From positions 1 through 62,652 of the forward strand of contig DJPV01000054.1 in assembly GCA_002437435.1 (NCBI GenBank): 62,652 nucleotides of DNA, written 5' to 3'. Positions within the stretch are counted from its first letter, which is position 1; each line of letters starts with the position of its first letter. Shown here one piece after another: positions 1 through 11,530 of this stretch. Made by a program: the position numbers and the translations under genes. A model generated the notes under the pieces. It made no database searches. It saw only the letters and a list, made by a program, of their open reading frames with translations, and was not told the DNA's origin. The DNA comes from Lachnospiraceae bacterium UBA6403. Its GTDB lineage: Bacteria > Bacillota > Clostridia > Lachnospirales > Lachnospiraceae.

Positions 1-45
1 CTCCTTCACCTTCAATATATAATTTTCCCATATGGCCTACAACCC

Positions 46-80
46 ATATTGCAGAAAACGACCAAATATTGCAGAAAACG
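46..80 (-). promoter_or_regulatory. Direct repeat, candidate LytTR-regulator binding site
   Basis: The 15-nt unit ATATTGCAGAAAACG occurs at 46-60 and again at 66-80, exactly 20 bp apart. Read leftward the core is CGTTTTCTGCAAT. LytTR regulators of the AgrA type bind paired 9-bp direct repeats about 21 bp apart, so the geometry fits. The repeats lie just beyond the kinase gene and would sit upstream of a leftward gene outside the window. Function is inferred from spacing and context only. Confidence 0.4.
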
Positions 81-84
81 GCAA

Positions 85-129
85 AATCCGATATAGTTAC
101 CACTCTATATGCGATAACCATATCGGATT
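85..129 (-). terminator. Stem-loop after the sensor kinase gene
   Basis: AATCCGATAT at 85-94 pairs with ATATCGGATT at 120-129, with a second short helix inside. It begins 12 bp past the kinase stop codon and on the minus strand is followed by only a weak T-rich tract, so it is probably the end of the two-component operon, with possible partial readthrough. Confidence 0.5.
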
Positions 130-140
130 ATGTTCATTCA

Positions 141-1442
141 TTACAGTATGATCGATATATAAAATTCACCAGTATCATGTTGAATAACATAGGAACCGTT
201 GTACTTCTCAACAACCTTAATTATATTCTTTACACCTACACCATGTTCCTCCGGCTGATCCTTTTTGCTGGTTTTCAATTCATCCTGTTGAAATACAAGA
301 GGTCTGCTATATGTATTTCTTACAGATAGAATAGTAGTGCCATCTTTTTCTCTGGTGAAACGGAATTTAATCTGTCGTTTCTCTTTACAGCTTTCACACG
401 CCTCAATTGCATTATTCAGCAAATTTGCCAGCAAAACAACCAGATCATCATTTTGAATCTGAAGCTTTGACAGGTCATTTACCCGCAAAATAAAGAGAAT
501 ATTCTTCTTTACTGCCTCATTATATTTTGCATTCAATATCGCATTTACAATGATATGATTTGTATCGATCTGTCTGTCACCATCTACAATCTGTTCGCTG
601 ATCTGATTCAAATACTTTACCAGTTCATCATATTGTTTCCCTCTCGCAAGTGTCTCCATGCACAAGATATGATTTTTGAATTCGTGTGACCTTCGTTTCT
701 GTTGTTCATAATGCTCCAACATAGAATGATACAACTCAACTTGATTTTTTTCCTGCATTTCAAGTATTTCTTTTTCATGCAGCTTTGCTTCATGCTCCAT
801 AATATCACTGATCAGATAGTACACAAATATATTCATAACGACCATTCCGAATGCGATCAGATACATCACCCTTTCCTGCATCTGATTCTTAACTCCAGAA
901 GATACTGCAATCATTCCAGATACAGTTAAAATTGTAAATATTGGGAACGCAAGAAATTTGACCCATTCTGCATCATTTAATATATCAGAGGATTTATTCT
1001 GAAACCGTCTGCGAATCAGTATAACAAATACAAACAATATAAGTTTTGCACATATAACCAATAAGTTTCCTTTAAGTGCATATCCAGACTGTACCTCTCC
1101 AGCCCGTGAAAACATAATGCTATTTCCGGCATATACCAGATAATCTGCTCCCCATACCAGACTTGTGTACAACACAGACAATATACCGGACTTTGGTATG
1201 CTGATTCCAAAATAGACACACATATTTATGACTATCATAAGCACACCTACAATTTGTTTTATAATGATCCACTGTGATAAAAACATTCCGCATGCAAAAA
1301 ACTCTGCTGTCTGTATTCCTATCAGTACATATTTATGCCTTTTTTTCCAATTCTCCTGCTCTTTACAAAAGCTTTCAAAAAACATCACGCAGCAGATTAC
1401 TTCAAATATAACAAGAGCCAGACTACTTATCCATTCAAACAT
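141..1442 (-). CDS. AgrC-like GHKL sensor histidine kinase
   Basis: A 433-residue membrane sensor kinase. The first about 200 residues are hydrophobic with six or so membrane segments, as in peptide-pheromone receptors. The H-box reads RRSHEFKNHILCM (phospho-acceptor His in HEFKNH), and the C-terminal GHKL ATPase domain has an N-box (NLLNNAIEAC) and a G-box (HGVGVKNI). It starts 1 nt after the response regulator stop, with AAAGGAG in front, so the two are translated as a pair. Family knowledge suggests it senses an extracellular, often cyclic, peptide. No agrB or agrD is visible; they could lie left of the window. The ligand is unknown. Confidence 0.9.
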   Translation of the reverse strand: MFEWISSLALVIFEVICCVMFFESFCKEQENWKKRHKYVLIGIQTAEFFACGMFLSQWIIIKQIVGVLMIVINMCVYFGISIPKSGILSVLYTSLVWGADYLVYAGNSIMFSRAGEVQSGYALKGNLLVICAKLILFVFVILIRRRFQNKSSDILNDAEWVKFLAFPIFTILTVSGMIAVSSGVKNQMQERVMYLIAFGMVVMNIFVYYLISDIMEHEAKLHEKEILEMQEKNQVELYHSMLEHYEQQKRRSHEFKNHILCMETLARGKQYDELVKYLNQISEQIVDGDRQIDTNHIIVNAILNAKYNEAVKKNILFILRVNDLSKLQIQNDDLVVLLANLLNNAIEACESCKEKRQIKFRFTREKDGTTILSVRNTYSRPLVFQQDELKTSKKDQPEEHGVGVKNIIKVVEKYNGSYVIQHDTGEFYISIIL

Positions 1443-1443
1443 A

Positions 1444-2169
1444 TTATATTTCTCCTTTATATGCTACAAATACTGCCTGAACCTCTTTATATCGGGCTTT
1501 GGGTATTGAAATTGTCTCATCATCATAAAGTGTAACTTTGTATCTTGACACCTGCCTGATATATTGTAAATTTACAAGATAGCTTTGATGAACTCGGACA
1601 AAATGATATAACTCCAGTTCTTCTTCCAGATCGTTCATTGTTCCGTACATAGTATAAATCCGTATTTTTTCATTTTCCAGAATATGAAATTCCAGTTTAT
1701 GTAATTTACTTTCAATATAAAGAATTTGAGCAAAAAGAACCTCTGTCTGTCCTTCCTTAAATAGAAACTTTTTTCTGGCATTGTTCTTTCTTTTTTTCTC
1801 CAGAATGGCATCCAGACATTCTTCTATTGCAGCCTGCAGATTATATCCATTTTTTAAAAGGTAACGAACAGCACCAACCTTATATCCTTCCAGAGAATAA
1901 TCTATATATGCCGTCACAAATACAATATAACTGTTAATTCCCCTCTCACGGATTTTCTTTGCTGTTGTAATACCATCCATGCCTTCCATATTTATATCAA
2001 GGAATATAATAGAATACTCAGAAGGGAATGTCTCATTTAGAAACTTCTCCCCGGAAATGAATGTATCGATTGTATATAGAATATCCTTTGTATCCAGATA
2101 GTCTTCTATATATACCCGTATCAGATCACGGAATTCTTTTTCATCATCACATATGGCAATCTTCATCAT
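1444..2169 (-). CDS. LytTR-family response regulator (AgrA/VirR type)
   Basis: A 241-residue regulator: receiver domain at about 1-125, then a LytTR DNA-binding domain at about 140-240. The receiver has the acidic pair DD near residue 9, the phospho-acceptor Asp in FLDINM and the conserved Lys in YLLK. The LytTR part has the typical FVRVHQSYLVNL segment. I start at 2169 because AGAGGGGGACAT lies directly in front of ATG-ATG-AAG; an ATG seven codons upstream has no such site. It is the first gene of a two-gene operon with the kinase. Its likely targets include genes behind the direct repeat at 46-80. Confidence 0.9.
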   Translation of the reverse strand: MMKIAICDDEKEFRDLIRVYIEDYLDTKDILYTIDTFISGEKFLNETFPSEYSIIFLDINMEGMDGITTAKKIRERGINSYIVFVTAYIDYSLEGYKVGAVRYLLKNGYNLQAAIEECLDAILEKKRKNNARKKFLFKEGQTEVLFAQILYIESKLHKLEFHILENEKIRIYTMYGTMNDLEEELELYHFVRVHQSYLVNLQYIRQVSRYKVTLYDDETISIPKARYKEVQAVFVAYKGEI

Positions 2170-2264
2170 ATGTCCCCCTCTTTTTCGCATAATGCATTAT
2201 GTCTGTAAACAATATAATATAAGATTTTCGCTCATAAATCAATCGTCTGTCCTTTTTATTCGAC

Positions 2265-2334
2265 AAAAAACAACATCAACATGCCAGCCATAAGACTACC
2301 TTCTGATAATCTTATTTTTAACATATTGATGTTG
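2265..2334 (-). terminator. Intrinsic terminator after the aminotransferase gene
   Basis: CAACATCAACATG (2271-2283) pairs with CATATTGATGTTG (2322-2334), and a second helix (ATAAGATTAT with GTAGTCTTAT, minus strand) fills the loop. A run of six T on the minus strand follows the outer stem. It is placed 34 bp after the aminotransferase stop. Confidence 0.75.
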
Positions 2335-2367
2335 CTTTTATATGTTCTCTATTCGATTATTTATTAC

Positions 2368-3654
2368 TTATTCTTCACCCAGATATTTGTCGATGCTGAC
2401 CAGCTTTACGCAAAGAACAAAGATCTTTGAAGCTGCTTCCATCTCCTCAACAGATGGGAAGGATGGTGCGATACGGATGTTGCTGTCTTTTGGATCTTTG
2501 CCATATGGGAAAGTTGCACCTGCGCCTGTCAGAACAACTCCTGCATCCTTACACATTGCAACGATCTTCTTTGCGCAGCCCTCTAATGCATCAAATGAAA
2601 TGAAATATCCACCGACCGGTCTAACCCATGAACCGATCTCAAGTCCTGCAAGCTCCTTATCGAATTCATTCAGAACTGCTTCAAACTTTGGTCTTAAGAT
2701 ATCTGCATGCTTCTCCATATGAGCCTTCATGCCGTCGATGTTCTTAAAGAATCTTGTATGACGAAGCTGGTTGATCTTATCATGTCCAATCGTCTGAACA
2801 GTAAGCTGCTGCTTGATAAATTCAACATTTCTTGGAGATGTAGCAAGTGCTGCGATACCGGAACCAGGGAATGTGATCTTAGATGTAGAAGCAAACATAT
2901 ATACCATATCAGGATTTCCGGCTTTCTCACATTCATCTAAAATATTTAAAATCTCTGCCTGTTTGTCCTTATATAAATGATGGATGCAGTATGCGTTATC
3001 CCAGAAGATTCTGAAGTCTTCTGCTGCAGGCTTTAATGCTGCAAAACGTCTTACTACTTCATCTGAATAAACGATTCCTGTTGGATTTGAATACTTTGGT
3101 ACACACCAGATTCCCTTTACCGCAGAATCATTATTTACATATTTCTCTACGAGATCCATATCTGGACCATCTTCTAATAAAGGAATATTGATCATTTCAA
3201 TTCCAAAGAATTCTGTAATCTTGAAATGTCTGTCGTATCCCGGTACAGGGCAAAGAAATTTCACCTTGTCCAGCTTACACCATGGAGTAGAACCATTCAC
3301 ACCATGCGTCATGGAGCGTGATACTGTATCATACATTACATTTAAGCTGGAGTTACCATATACAATGATATTCTCCTTCTTAACTTCCATCATATCTGCC
3401 ATAAGCTGACGACACTCTCCGATACCATCCAGATCACCATAGTTTCTGGTATCATTTCCTAACAAAGTTCTCATATCCGAAGAACTATTGATCTCATCTA
3501 ACATCCCCATAGACAATGCAAGCTGTGAGAATCCAGGCTTACCTCTTGCCATGTTCAGACTCAGACCTTTAGCCTGTTCTTCCTTATACTCCTCCAAAAG
3601 AGCGGCTTTTAAAGTCAATAATTCATCTTTACTCATATCTTTGTATTTCTTCAT
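2368..3654 (-). CDS. PLP-dependent aminotransferase, class Ic aspartate type
   Basis: A 428-residue fold-type I aminotransferase resembling the clade of Corynebacterium AspT (class Ic, Pfam Asp_aminotransf), which transfers an amino group between aspartate and 2-oxoglutarate. Visible signs are the N-terminal ARGKPGFSQ segment, PKYSNPTG (substrate and cofactor Asn), DNAYCIHHLY (PLP-pyridine Asp and Tyr), SKITFPGSGI (Schiff-base Lys) and the C-terminal NIRIAPSFPS (carboxylate Arg). All key residues are present, so it should be active. It is monocistronic, with a terminator behind it and a possible regulated leader in front (3744-4000). Exact substrate is not settled by sequence. Confidence 0.85.
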   Translation of the reverse strand: MKKYKDMSKDELLTLKAALLEEYKEEQAKGLSLNMARGKPGFSQLALSMGMLDEINSSSDMRTLLGNDTRNYGDLDGIGECRQLMADMMEVKKENIIVYGNSSLNVMYDTVSRSMTHGVNGSTPWCKLDKVKFLCPVPGYDRHFKITEFFGIEMINIPLLEDGPDMDLVEKYVNNDSAVKGIWCVPKYSNPTGIVYSDEVVRRFAALKPAAEDFRIFWDNAYCIHHLYKDKQAEILNILDECEKAGNPDMVYMFASTSKITFPGSGIAALATSPRNVEFIKQQLTVQTIGHDKINQLRHTRFFKNIDGMKAHMEKHADILRPKFEAVLNEFDKELAGLEIGSWVRPVGGYFISFDALEGCAKKIVAMCKDAGVVLTGAGATFPYGKDPKDSNIRIAPSFPSVEEMEAASKIFVLCVKLVSIDKYLGEE

Positions 3655-3743
3655 TCTACATACCTGTGCCTTTCACTTATTCTATTCCGGTTAAATCAGT
3701 TATGTCCTGTAAAATTCCTAATAGATATTGTAAAACATTTTTC

Positions 3744-3777
3744 AAAAAAGGCAAGCCTATAATTGAAAGTTCTTGCC
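3744..3777 (-). terminator. Terminator-like hairpin upstream of the aminotransferase
   Basis: Read leftward, GGCAAG pairs with CTTGCC and is followed by six T. It lies in front of the aminotransferase rather than behind a recognised gene, so it ends a short transcript or attenuates a leader. Confidence 0.6.
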
Positions 3778-3954
3778 TGTTTCGTTTTAAATATCAACTA
3801 TTTTATCAGATTTTCTTTATTTTATTCTGTTTTTTCTTCTAAAATCGTATTTTTCTCCATTATTTTCATGTATGACTTGTTTTTATAAAGCAGTACGGTC
3901 TCCCTCTCACCAGCAATTCATATTAATTAAGCTCCTAACGCATTGCTCACACAT

Positions 3955-3991
3955 ACAAAAATAACACCAGCCAGATCTCTCCAACCGGTGT
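3955..3991 (-). terminator. Terminator after the repeat-rich membrane protein gene
   Basis: ACACC and GGTGT on the minus strand, extended by GC and GU pairs, followed by TATTTTTG. It begins 45 bp past the stop codon at 4037. Confidence 0.6.
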
Positions 3992-4036
3992 CATCTTATA
4001 TGTATTTACAAATTGATATTTTTATAAGCGTTAATC

Positions 4037-4945
4037 TTAGTATATGGAACCAAGATCCAGATACCACTTTCCTGCTCTCTTATATACATACATTGTGAAA
4101 TCTTCTTCGACATCATCGTCTTTTCCTTTTACCTTAATGGTAGCTTCCACACGTGCAACCTGGCTGACCTTGATATCGTAATCATCTTCATAGTCTTCCT
4201 GCTTATCTTCCAGCTTGCTGCCCTTTAACTTCTTAACCTTCTTGAACTTAACCTTGATGCTCTTTACTTTACCAACCTGGTATTCCAAAGATTCACCTGA
4301 ATATTCAAGAATCTGATCTAACAGATCGATCATTTCATCTTTATCCATATCTTCTTCGTCCTTCGCATATTTAAGGACTTTCTTGTCGATCAGCTTATAC
4401 ATCTTCTTACCGCTCTGCTTTTCTACTGCATTTACATAAGCCTTAACAACTGCCTTTGGGCTCTGTTTACCGTGACCTGCGATTCCACCGATAATGTTAA
4501 AGATCAGGATCAAAGCAACAACTGCTGCCGCTGCAATAATAACGATCTTCTTGTTATTTACAATCGCATTTTTTACCTTATCAAATCCGCTGCCTGCCGG
4601 CTTATTTCCCTGTGGCTGCTGTCCATACTGTCCACCATATGCCTGCTGATTTGGATCATAATACTGCTGTCCGCCGTATGCCTGCTGCTGGTTCGGATCA
4701 TAGTACTGCTGTCCGCCGTATGCCTGCTGCTGGTTTGGATCATAGTACTGCTGTCCACCATACTGTCCGCCATATGCCTGCTGATTCGGATCATAATACT
4801 GCTGTCCGCCGTATACCTGCTGATTCGGATCATAATACTGCTGTCCGCCATATGCCTGCTGGTTCGGATTCATATTCTGAGCTGCTCCATCCGGCTGTCC
4901 GGCATTCATGCCATTCTGCTGATTTCCATTCATATTCTCGTCCAT
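4037..4945 (-). CDS. Membrane protein with tandem NQQAYGGQQYYDP repeats
   Basis: A 302-residue protein. Residues 1 to about 115 are low-complexity and rich in Gln, Tyr, Gly, Asn and Pro, with six copies of a 13-15 residue unit (PNQQAYGGQQYYD). One membrane segment follows at about 135-155 (IVIIAAAAVVALILIF), then a basic, outward-facing domain of about 145 residues resembling DUF4878-type lumenal domains and ending in WYLDLGSIY. There is no signal peptide, so the repeats face the cytoplasm. The ribosome site AAAGGAG supports the ATG. Between terminators, it is a single-gene unit. Function unknown; Tyr/Gln-rich tails of this kind may self-associate or be phosphorylated. Confidence 0.75.
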   Translation of the reverse strand: MDENMNGNQQNGMNAGQPDGAAQNMNPNQQAYGGQQYYDPNQQVYGGQQYYDPNQQAYGGQYGGQQYYDPNQQQAYGGQQYYDPNQQQAYGGQQYYDPNQQAYGGQYGQQPQGNKPAGSGFDKVKNAIVNNKKIVIIAAAAVVALILIFNIIGGIAGHGKQSPKAVVKAYVNAVEKQSGKKMYKLIDKKVLKYAKDEEDMDKDEMIDLLDQILEYSGESLEYQVGKVKSIKVKFKKVKKLKGSKLEDKQEDYEDDYDIKVSQVARVEATIKVKGKDDDVEEDFTMYVYKRAGKWYLDLGSIY

Positions 4946-5125
4946 GTTACTCTCCTTTATAATTCAGACTGTATTCCACCTGACAGCCTCATCTGCCAGA
5001 TAGCCCATCGACAACACAATATATTCATTATCGACAAAATTTATTCTACCATCTAAAATCTCAACAGACAATACATTTCTAAAATTTTCATAAAAGAAGT
5101 CCCACACTTTTACATGATCCACCAC

Positions 5126-5156
5126 AAAAAAAGAGATAACATACCTGCTATCTCTC
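5126..5156 (-). terminator. Terminator after plsC / atp operon
   Basis: AGAGATA (minus strand) pairs with TATCTCT across a 10-nt loop and is followed by seven T. It lies 18 bp past the plsC stop and probably ends the whole atp-plsC transcript. Confidence 0.75.
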
Positions 5157-5173
5157 TTTTCTCCGGCAATCTC

Positions 5174-5899
5174 CTACCAGTCATTCAGACTCTCCATCTT
5201 ATCGAGCTGGTTCTGGATCAGTGAGACTACCATATCTCGTATCTCATAAGTCTTCATATCTGCAAATGTCTCATATGGGATCGGTGGCAGAAAATGAAGC
5301 TGTGTAATAACCTTTCGAAAGGATTTTCCTTCGAACGGCTTGAAGGAATCATATAATACGACCGGCACGATCGGACATTTTGCCTTCTGTGCAATCTTGA
5401 AGCTTCCCGGCAGGAAACCTCTCATGGAATTATGATTATGGTTATATCCACCTTCCGGAAAAAGGATATATCTTCTGCCGGCTTTGATCTCTGTCGCAAC
5501 GTCATTGATTACCTGCACCTGCTGCCTGAGATCAGTTTTATCCAGCCGTTTTGCCTTCAACAGGTCACATAACTGTGTGACAATAAACAAATGTGACCGC
5601 TTCGCATCCATTACATATGTGCATGGATTTTCATGTGCGCTTATAACCCCAAGTGCATCATACTTGCCCTGATGATTTGCAAACATGATATATCCGCCTT
5701 CCGCCGGAAGATTCTCCATGCCGGATGCAACCGTCTCGATACGCCCTCTTTTCTTTACATGCTCGATCATAACCTGTGCCATTCTGTAGCATGTCTCCTC
5801 ATCATATTTCTCACCATGTCTGGCATAATATGACATTTTCGGAACATAATACAAAATCAGAAAAAAACAGGAAATAATCACTATTAAAAATCTAACCAT
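5174..5899 (-). CDS. plsC: 1-acyl-sn-glycerol-3-phosphate acyltransferase
   Basis: A 241-residue membrane-bound LPLAT acyltransferase that adds the second acyl chain to lysophosphatidate in phospholipid synthesis. An N-terminal membrane anchor (residues 2-20) is followed by the acyltransferase motifs: ANHQGKYDA (a variant of the catalytic HX4D), then ILFPEGGYN (substrate-phosphate motif, FPEG) and CPIVPVVLYDS. Size matches the family. It begins 44 bp after the atpC stop with no terminator between, so it is probably co-transcribed with the ATP synthase genes. The gene name reflects the family, not a tested substrate. Confidence 0.85.
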   Translation of the reverse strand: MVRFLIVIISCFFLILYYVPKMSYYARHGEKYDEETCYRMAQVMIEHVKKRGRIETVASGMENLPAEGGYIMFANHQGKYDALGVISAHENPCTYVMDAKRSHLFIVTQLCDLLKAKRLDKTDLRQQVQVINDVATEIKAGRRYILFPEGGYNHNHNSMRGFLPGSFKIAQKAKCPIVPVVLYDSFKPFEGKSFRKVITQLHFLPPIPYETFADMKTYEIRDMVVSLIQNQLDKMESLNDW

Positions 5900-5943
5900 C
5901 TACCTAAATTCCCTGAATCTACTACTCTCTGTCTGTTTCCTTT

Positions 5944-6351
5944 TTACAGGTCTCTGCCTGTTACCTTTAACCGCATTAGCGCTCTGGAAAGAGATGCTTC
6001 TGTCTGTTTGTACTCTTTCAGGCTTTCCTTCTGTCTCAAACGCTCTTTTGCACGTTCAAGTGCCTGCTCTGCACGGACTCTGTCGATATCCTCCGGACGC
6101 TCTGCAGAATCCACAAGCATCGTTACACGGTTATTTACGATCTGGGCAAATCCTTCCCCGACAACACCAATGATCTTCCTGCCATCCGGTGTATCAATAC
6201 GGATCTCCCCGATACTGGTTGCAATGATCATATTCTCATGGTGAGGAAGAACCGCCATCTCACCATCTTCCAAAGGCAATACAAACTTCGTAACCTTATC
6301 ATCAAAAAATACTTTATTACTTGATATGACTCTCAGGTAAAATGTATTCAT
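5944..6351 (-). CDS. atpC: F1 ATP synthase epsilon subunit
   Basis: A 135-residue epsilon subunit of the F1 central stalk, which couples rotation of the c ring to the catalytic head and can inhibit ATP hydrolysis. Residues 1-85 form the beta-sandwich (LPLEDGEMAVLPHHENMI, then GFAQIVNNRVTMLVDSAE), and 90-135 the two-helix hairpin. Length is typical. It is the last of the eight atp genes, 20 bp after atpD, with AAAGGAGG before the ATG. The usual atpD-atpC order supports the call. Confidence 0.95.
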   Translation of the reverse strand: MNTFYLRVISSNKVFFDDKVTKFVLPLEDGEMAVLPHHENMIIATSIGEIRIDTPDGRKIIGVVGEGFAQIVNNRVTMLVDSAERPEDIDRVRAEQALERAKERLRQKESLKEYKQTEASLSRALMRLKVTGRDL

Positions 6352-6371
6352 GTCTGTCTGCCTCCTTTATC

Positions 6372-8658
<2,287 letters not shown>

Positions 8659-10167
8659 TTACTCCACCCTCTTCATAAACTCTTTTCCTGCTTCAAGAAT
8701 ACGTTCTTTCAGATCATCTGTAAGAACCTTTCCTTTTTCAATCTCTTTGACAATATCCGGTTCTGTATCTTTAAAATATGCAAGCATATCCATCTGTGTT
8801 TGCTTTACTTTCTTAATATCTACATCTAAGAACAGCTTGTTCGTTGCTGCAACCAGTGTGATAACCTGCTCTGCCATACTAAGCGGATGACATAACGGCT
8901 GTTTTAACAGCTCCATCAATCCCTTTCCATAAGTAAGCTGCTCCTTTGTATTCTCATCCAGATCGGAACTGAACTGGGTAAATACTTCCATCTCACGAAA
9001 CTGTGCAAGATCGATACGGACTGTACCGGTTGCTTTCTTCATGGCCTTGGTCTGCGCTGCACCACCGACACGGGATACAGACAATCCTACATTTACCGCA
9101 GGACGCATACCGGAGAAGAACAGATCACTCTCAAGGAATATCTGACCATCCGTGATGGAGATAACATTTGTAGGGATGTATGCCGATACATCACCTGCCT
9201 GTGTCTCTATAATAGGAAGGGCTGTGATTGAACCACCGCCTAATGAATCCTTTAACTTACTGGAACGCTCAAGCAATCTGGAATGAAGATAGAATACATC
9301 ACCAGGATATGCCTCACGTCCAGGGGAACGTCCAAGCAACAGGGACAGTGTTCTGTATGCTACCGCATGCTTTGACAGATCATCATATACGATGAGCACG
9401 TCTTTTCCCTTATGCATAAAATATTCCGCTATCGATGTTCCTGCATATGGTGCTATATACTGAAGCGGTGCAGGATCACTGGCTGTTGATGTAACAATGA
9501 TCGTATAATCCATTGCATCATTCTTTTCAAGTGTAGAAACGATCTTTGCAACGGTTGATGCTTTCTGACCGATCGCTACATAGATACAGACAACATCCTT
9601 TCCACGCTGGTTGATGATCGTATCAAGTGCGATCGAAGTCTTACCAGTCTGACGATCACCGATGATCAGCTCACGCTGTCCTTTACCGATTGGAAACATG
9701 GAATCGATTGACAGGATACCGGTCTGAAGTGGTTCATTGACCGACTGTCTGTCTGCGATACTTGGTGCTTCCTGCTCAACCGGCATGTAATCTGCCTCTT
9801 TGATCTCTCCCTTACCATCAATTGGTGCCCCCAGTGCATTGATGATTCTTCCAAGGAATTCTTCACCTACCGGTACTCCGGCTCTCTTACCTGTTCTGGT
9901 AACCTTTGTACCTTCTTTTATTCCGATATCTTTTCCAAACAGGATACATCCGATCTCAGTCCTTCTGATATCCTGTACCATACCCTTGATACCATTTTCA
10001 AATACTACAATCTCACCATACATGGCATTATCAATACCATATATCGTTACTATTCCATCTCCTACCCAGATGACAGTTCCTACCTCTTTGTCCCGGGTGT
10101 CGAAGTCAAAATTCTCTATCTCACTTTTCAGTATGGAGATAATATCTCCTGAACTTATTGAACTCAA
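8659..10167 (-). CDS. atpA: F1 ATP synthase alpha subunit
   Basis: The 502-residue non-catalytic nucleotide-binding subunit of the F1 head. The P-loop is [13 protein letters not shown], the Walker B region [12 protein letters not shown], and the arginine-finger segment [13 protein letters not shown], all intact. The start is TTG behind GAGGTGATAAGA; the protein then begins [14 protein letters not shown]. It lies 6 bp after atpH within the operon. Length agrees with the family. Confidence 0.97.
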   Translation of the reverse strand: MSSISSGDIISILKSEIENFDFDTRDKEVGTVIWVGDGIVTIYGIDNAMYGEIVVFENGIKGMVQDIRRTEIGCILFGKDIGIKEGTKVTRTGKRAGVPVGEEFLGRIINALGAPIDGKGEIKEADYMPVEQEAPSIADRQSVNEPLQTGILSIDSMFPIGKGQRELIIGDRQTGKTSIALDTIINQRGKDVVCIYVAIGQKASTVAKIVSTLEKNDAMDYTIIVTSTASDPAPLQYIAPYAGTSIAEYFMHKGKDVLIVYDDLSKHAVAYRTLSLLLGRSPGREAYPGDVFYLHSRLLERSSKLKDSLGGGSITALPIIETQAGDVSAYIPTNVISITDGQIFLESDLFFSGMRPAVNVGLSVSRVGGAAQTKAMKKATGTVRIDLAQFREMEVFTQFSSDLDENTKEQLTYGKGLMELLKQPLCHPLSMAEQVITLVAATNKLFLDVDIKKVKQTQMDMLAYFKDTEPDIVKEIEKGKVLTDDLKERILEAGKEFMKRVE

Positions 10168-10173
10168 ATCTTA

Positions 10174-10683
10174 TCACCTCGTAACCAATCTTTGTGTAAG
10201 CCGCTTACATCTGCCTGCCAGACTCCAGTCATATTCCTTATCACCAACCTTAATAATAAAGCCGCCGATCAGACTGTCTTTCTTTTCCAATGTCAGTTCT
10301 ACATCTGAGGTCTTATATTCCTTTTTCAGAAAATCTTCAATTCCCTTCTTCTGCATCCCCGTTGGAGGTGTCACATAATAAAGGGTTGCAAGAAGAATAT
10401 CTGCTTTCTTCTTTATAAGAACTCTGTATTCCCTGCATATCTCAAAGAACTGATCAAAATCAGAATTATTGCAAAGCACCTTTAAAAATTTTACTGTGGT
10501 CTTTGAACCATCAAATATCTTATCGATTACTTCTGATTTCTTTTCTCTGCTGACAACCGGACACGTAAGTGCCTCCTGTAATTCAGGATTCTCCCTGACA
10601 ACTGCTTCCATATCAGAAAGCTCAGCTGCATCAATATTCAGCTCGCACAAAACTTCAGCATAATTAATTGCTTTCTGTGTCAT
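10174..10683 (-). CDS. atpH: ATP synthase delta subunit
   Basis: A 169-residue delta (OSCP-like) subunit joining F1 to the peripheral stalk. Residues 1-105 are the six-helix bundle (AINYAEVLCELN); the C-terminal part holds the conserved DSLIGGFIIKVGDKEYDWS. I start at the ATG at 10683 (MTQKAIN), which has AGGTGA six bases upstream; a GTG three codons earlier lacks one. The gene overlaps the end of atpF by 20 bp, giving coupled translation of the two stalk subunits. Confidence 0.93.
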   Translation of the reverse strand: MTQKAINYAEVLCELNIDAAELSDMEAVVRENPELQEALTCPVVSREKKSEVIDKIFDGSKTTVKFLKVLCNNSDFDQFFEICREYRVLIKKKADILLATLYYVTPPTGMQKKGIEDFLKKEYKTSDVELTLEKKDSLIGGFIIKVGDKEYDWSLAGRCKRLTQRLVTR

Positions 10684-11167
10684 GGGCCTCACCTGCTTTT
10701 TCTATAAACTCATCATATAGTGACTGATTTTTTGCGTCATTTGAGTCTTCACCCAGAATCTTAGCCGCTGCCGACATTGCAAGCTCTGCAACCTGAGATT
10801 CCATATCGCTCAAAGCCTTTTCACGCTGTATTTCTATAGTTTTTTCCGCATCCCTGATCATACGGTTTGATTTCTCGCCTGCATCTGCCAATATCCTGTT
10901 ATATTCATTCTGCGCAGCCTGTCTGGACTTATCCCGCATGGTATCACATTCATCCTGAACACCTGCGAGAGTATCTTCATATTGCTGCTTCAGTTTCATG
11001 GCATCATCCTTCGTCTGGTTGGCATTTGCGATCGAAGATTTGATCATCTCTTCACGCTCTGCCATGATCTTATTAATCGGACCGATCAGGAATTTCTTTA
11101 ACAGAAGAAACAAAACTATAATATTAATTATGGTTATGGCTATGGACGAGACACTTAAATTTATCAT
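10664..11167 (-). CDS. atpF: ATP synthase b subunit
   Basis: A 167-residue peripheral-stalk subunit. One N-terminal membrane helix (residues 8-26, IAITIINIIVLFLLLKKF) is followed by FLIGPINKIMAERE, typical of b subunits, and a long charged coiled coil to the end. Only one b gene is present, so the stalk is a b2 homodimer. AGGAGG sits seven bases before the ATG. It overlaps atpH. Confidence 0.94.
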   Translation of the reverse strand: MINLSVSSIAITIINIIVLFLLLKKFLIGPINKIMAEREEMIKSSIANANQTKDDAMKLKQQYEDTLAGVQDECDTMRDKSRQAAQNEYNRILADAGEKSNRMIRDAEKTIEIQREKALSDMESQVAELAMSAAAKILGEDSNDAKNQSLYDEFIEKAGEAHDTESN

Positions 11168-11269
11168 TTAATGACCTCCTGCCTTTCTGTCTGTTTTCGT
11201 TATCCGACAATTACGGTTTCTTCATATCTTTTCTGATATAAAGCTGCAATCATCATATTCAAATATAAA
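11168..11269 (-). promoter_or_regulatory. atpE-atpF spacer with a small hairpin
   Basis: At 102 bp this is the longest gap inside the atp operon. A short helix (ATATC with GATAT around TTTTCT, near 11224-11240) lies in it. The c subunit is needed in many more copies than b, and a spacer of this kind could stabilise or part-terminate the message; that role is inferred. Confidence 0.3.
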
Positions 11270-11524
<255 letters not shown>

Positions 11525-11530
11525 TTAATA

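Larger units (their letters stand above)
3655..4036. other. 382-bp gap: two hairpins and a possible leader or small RNA
   Basis: No gene over 20 codons with a ribosome site was found. Reading leftward there is the terminator of the next gene (3955-3991), an AT-rich stretch with a GCAAT/ATTGC helix near 3920-3955, then a second terminator-like hairpin (3744-3777) about 90 nt before the aminotransferase start. TTGCCT and TACAAT, 16 nt apart, overlap this second hairpin and could be the promoter of the aminotransferase gene. The stretch between the hairpins could be a small RNA. Confidence 0.4.

Noticed and set aside
4472..5056. Plus-strand frames across the repeat-rich membrane protein gene
   Set aside because: They are mirror images of the tandem codon repeats of the minus-strand gene and have no independent start signals.
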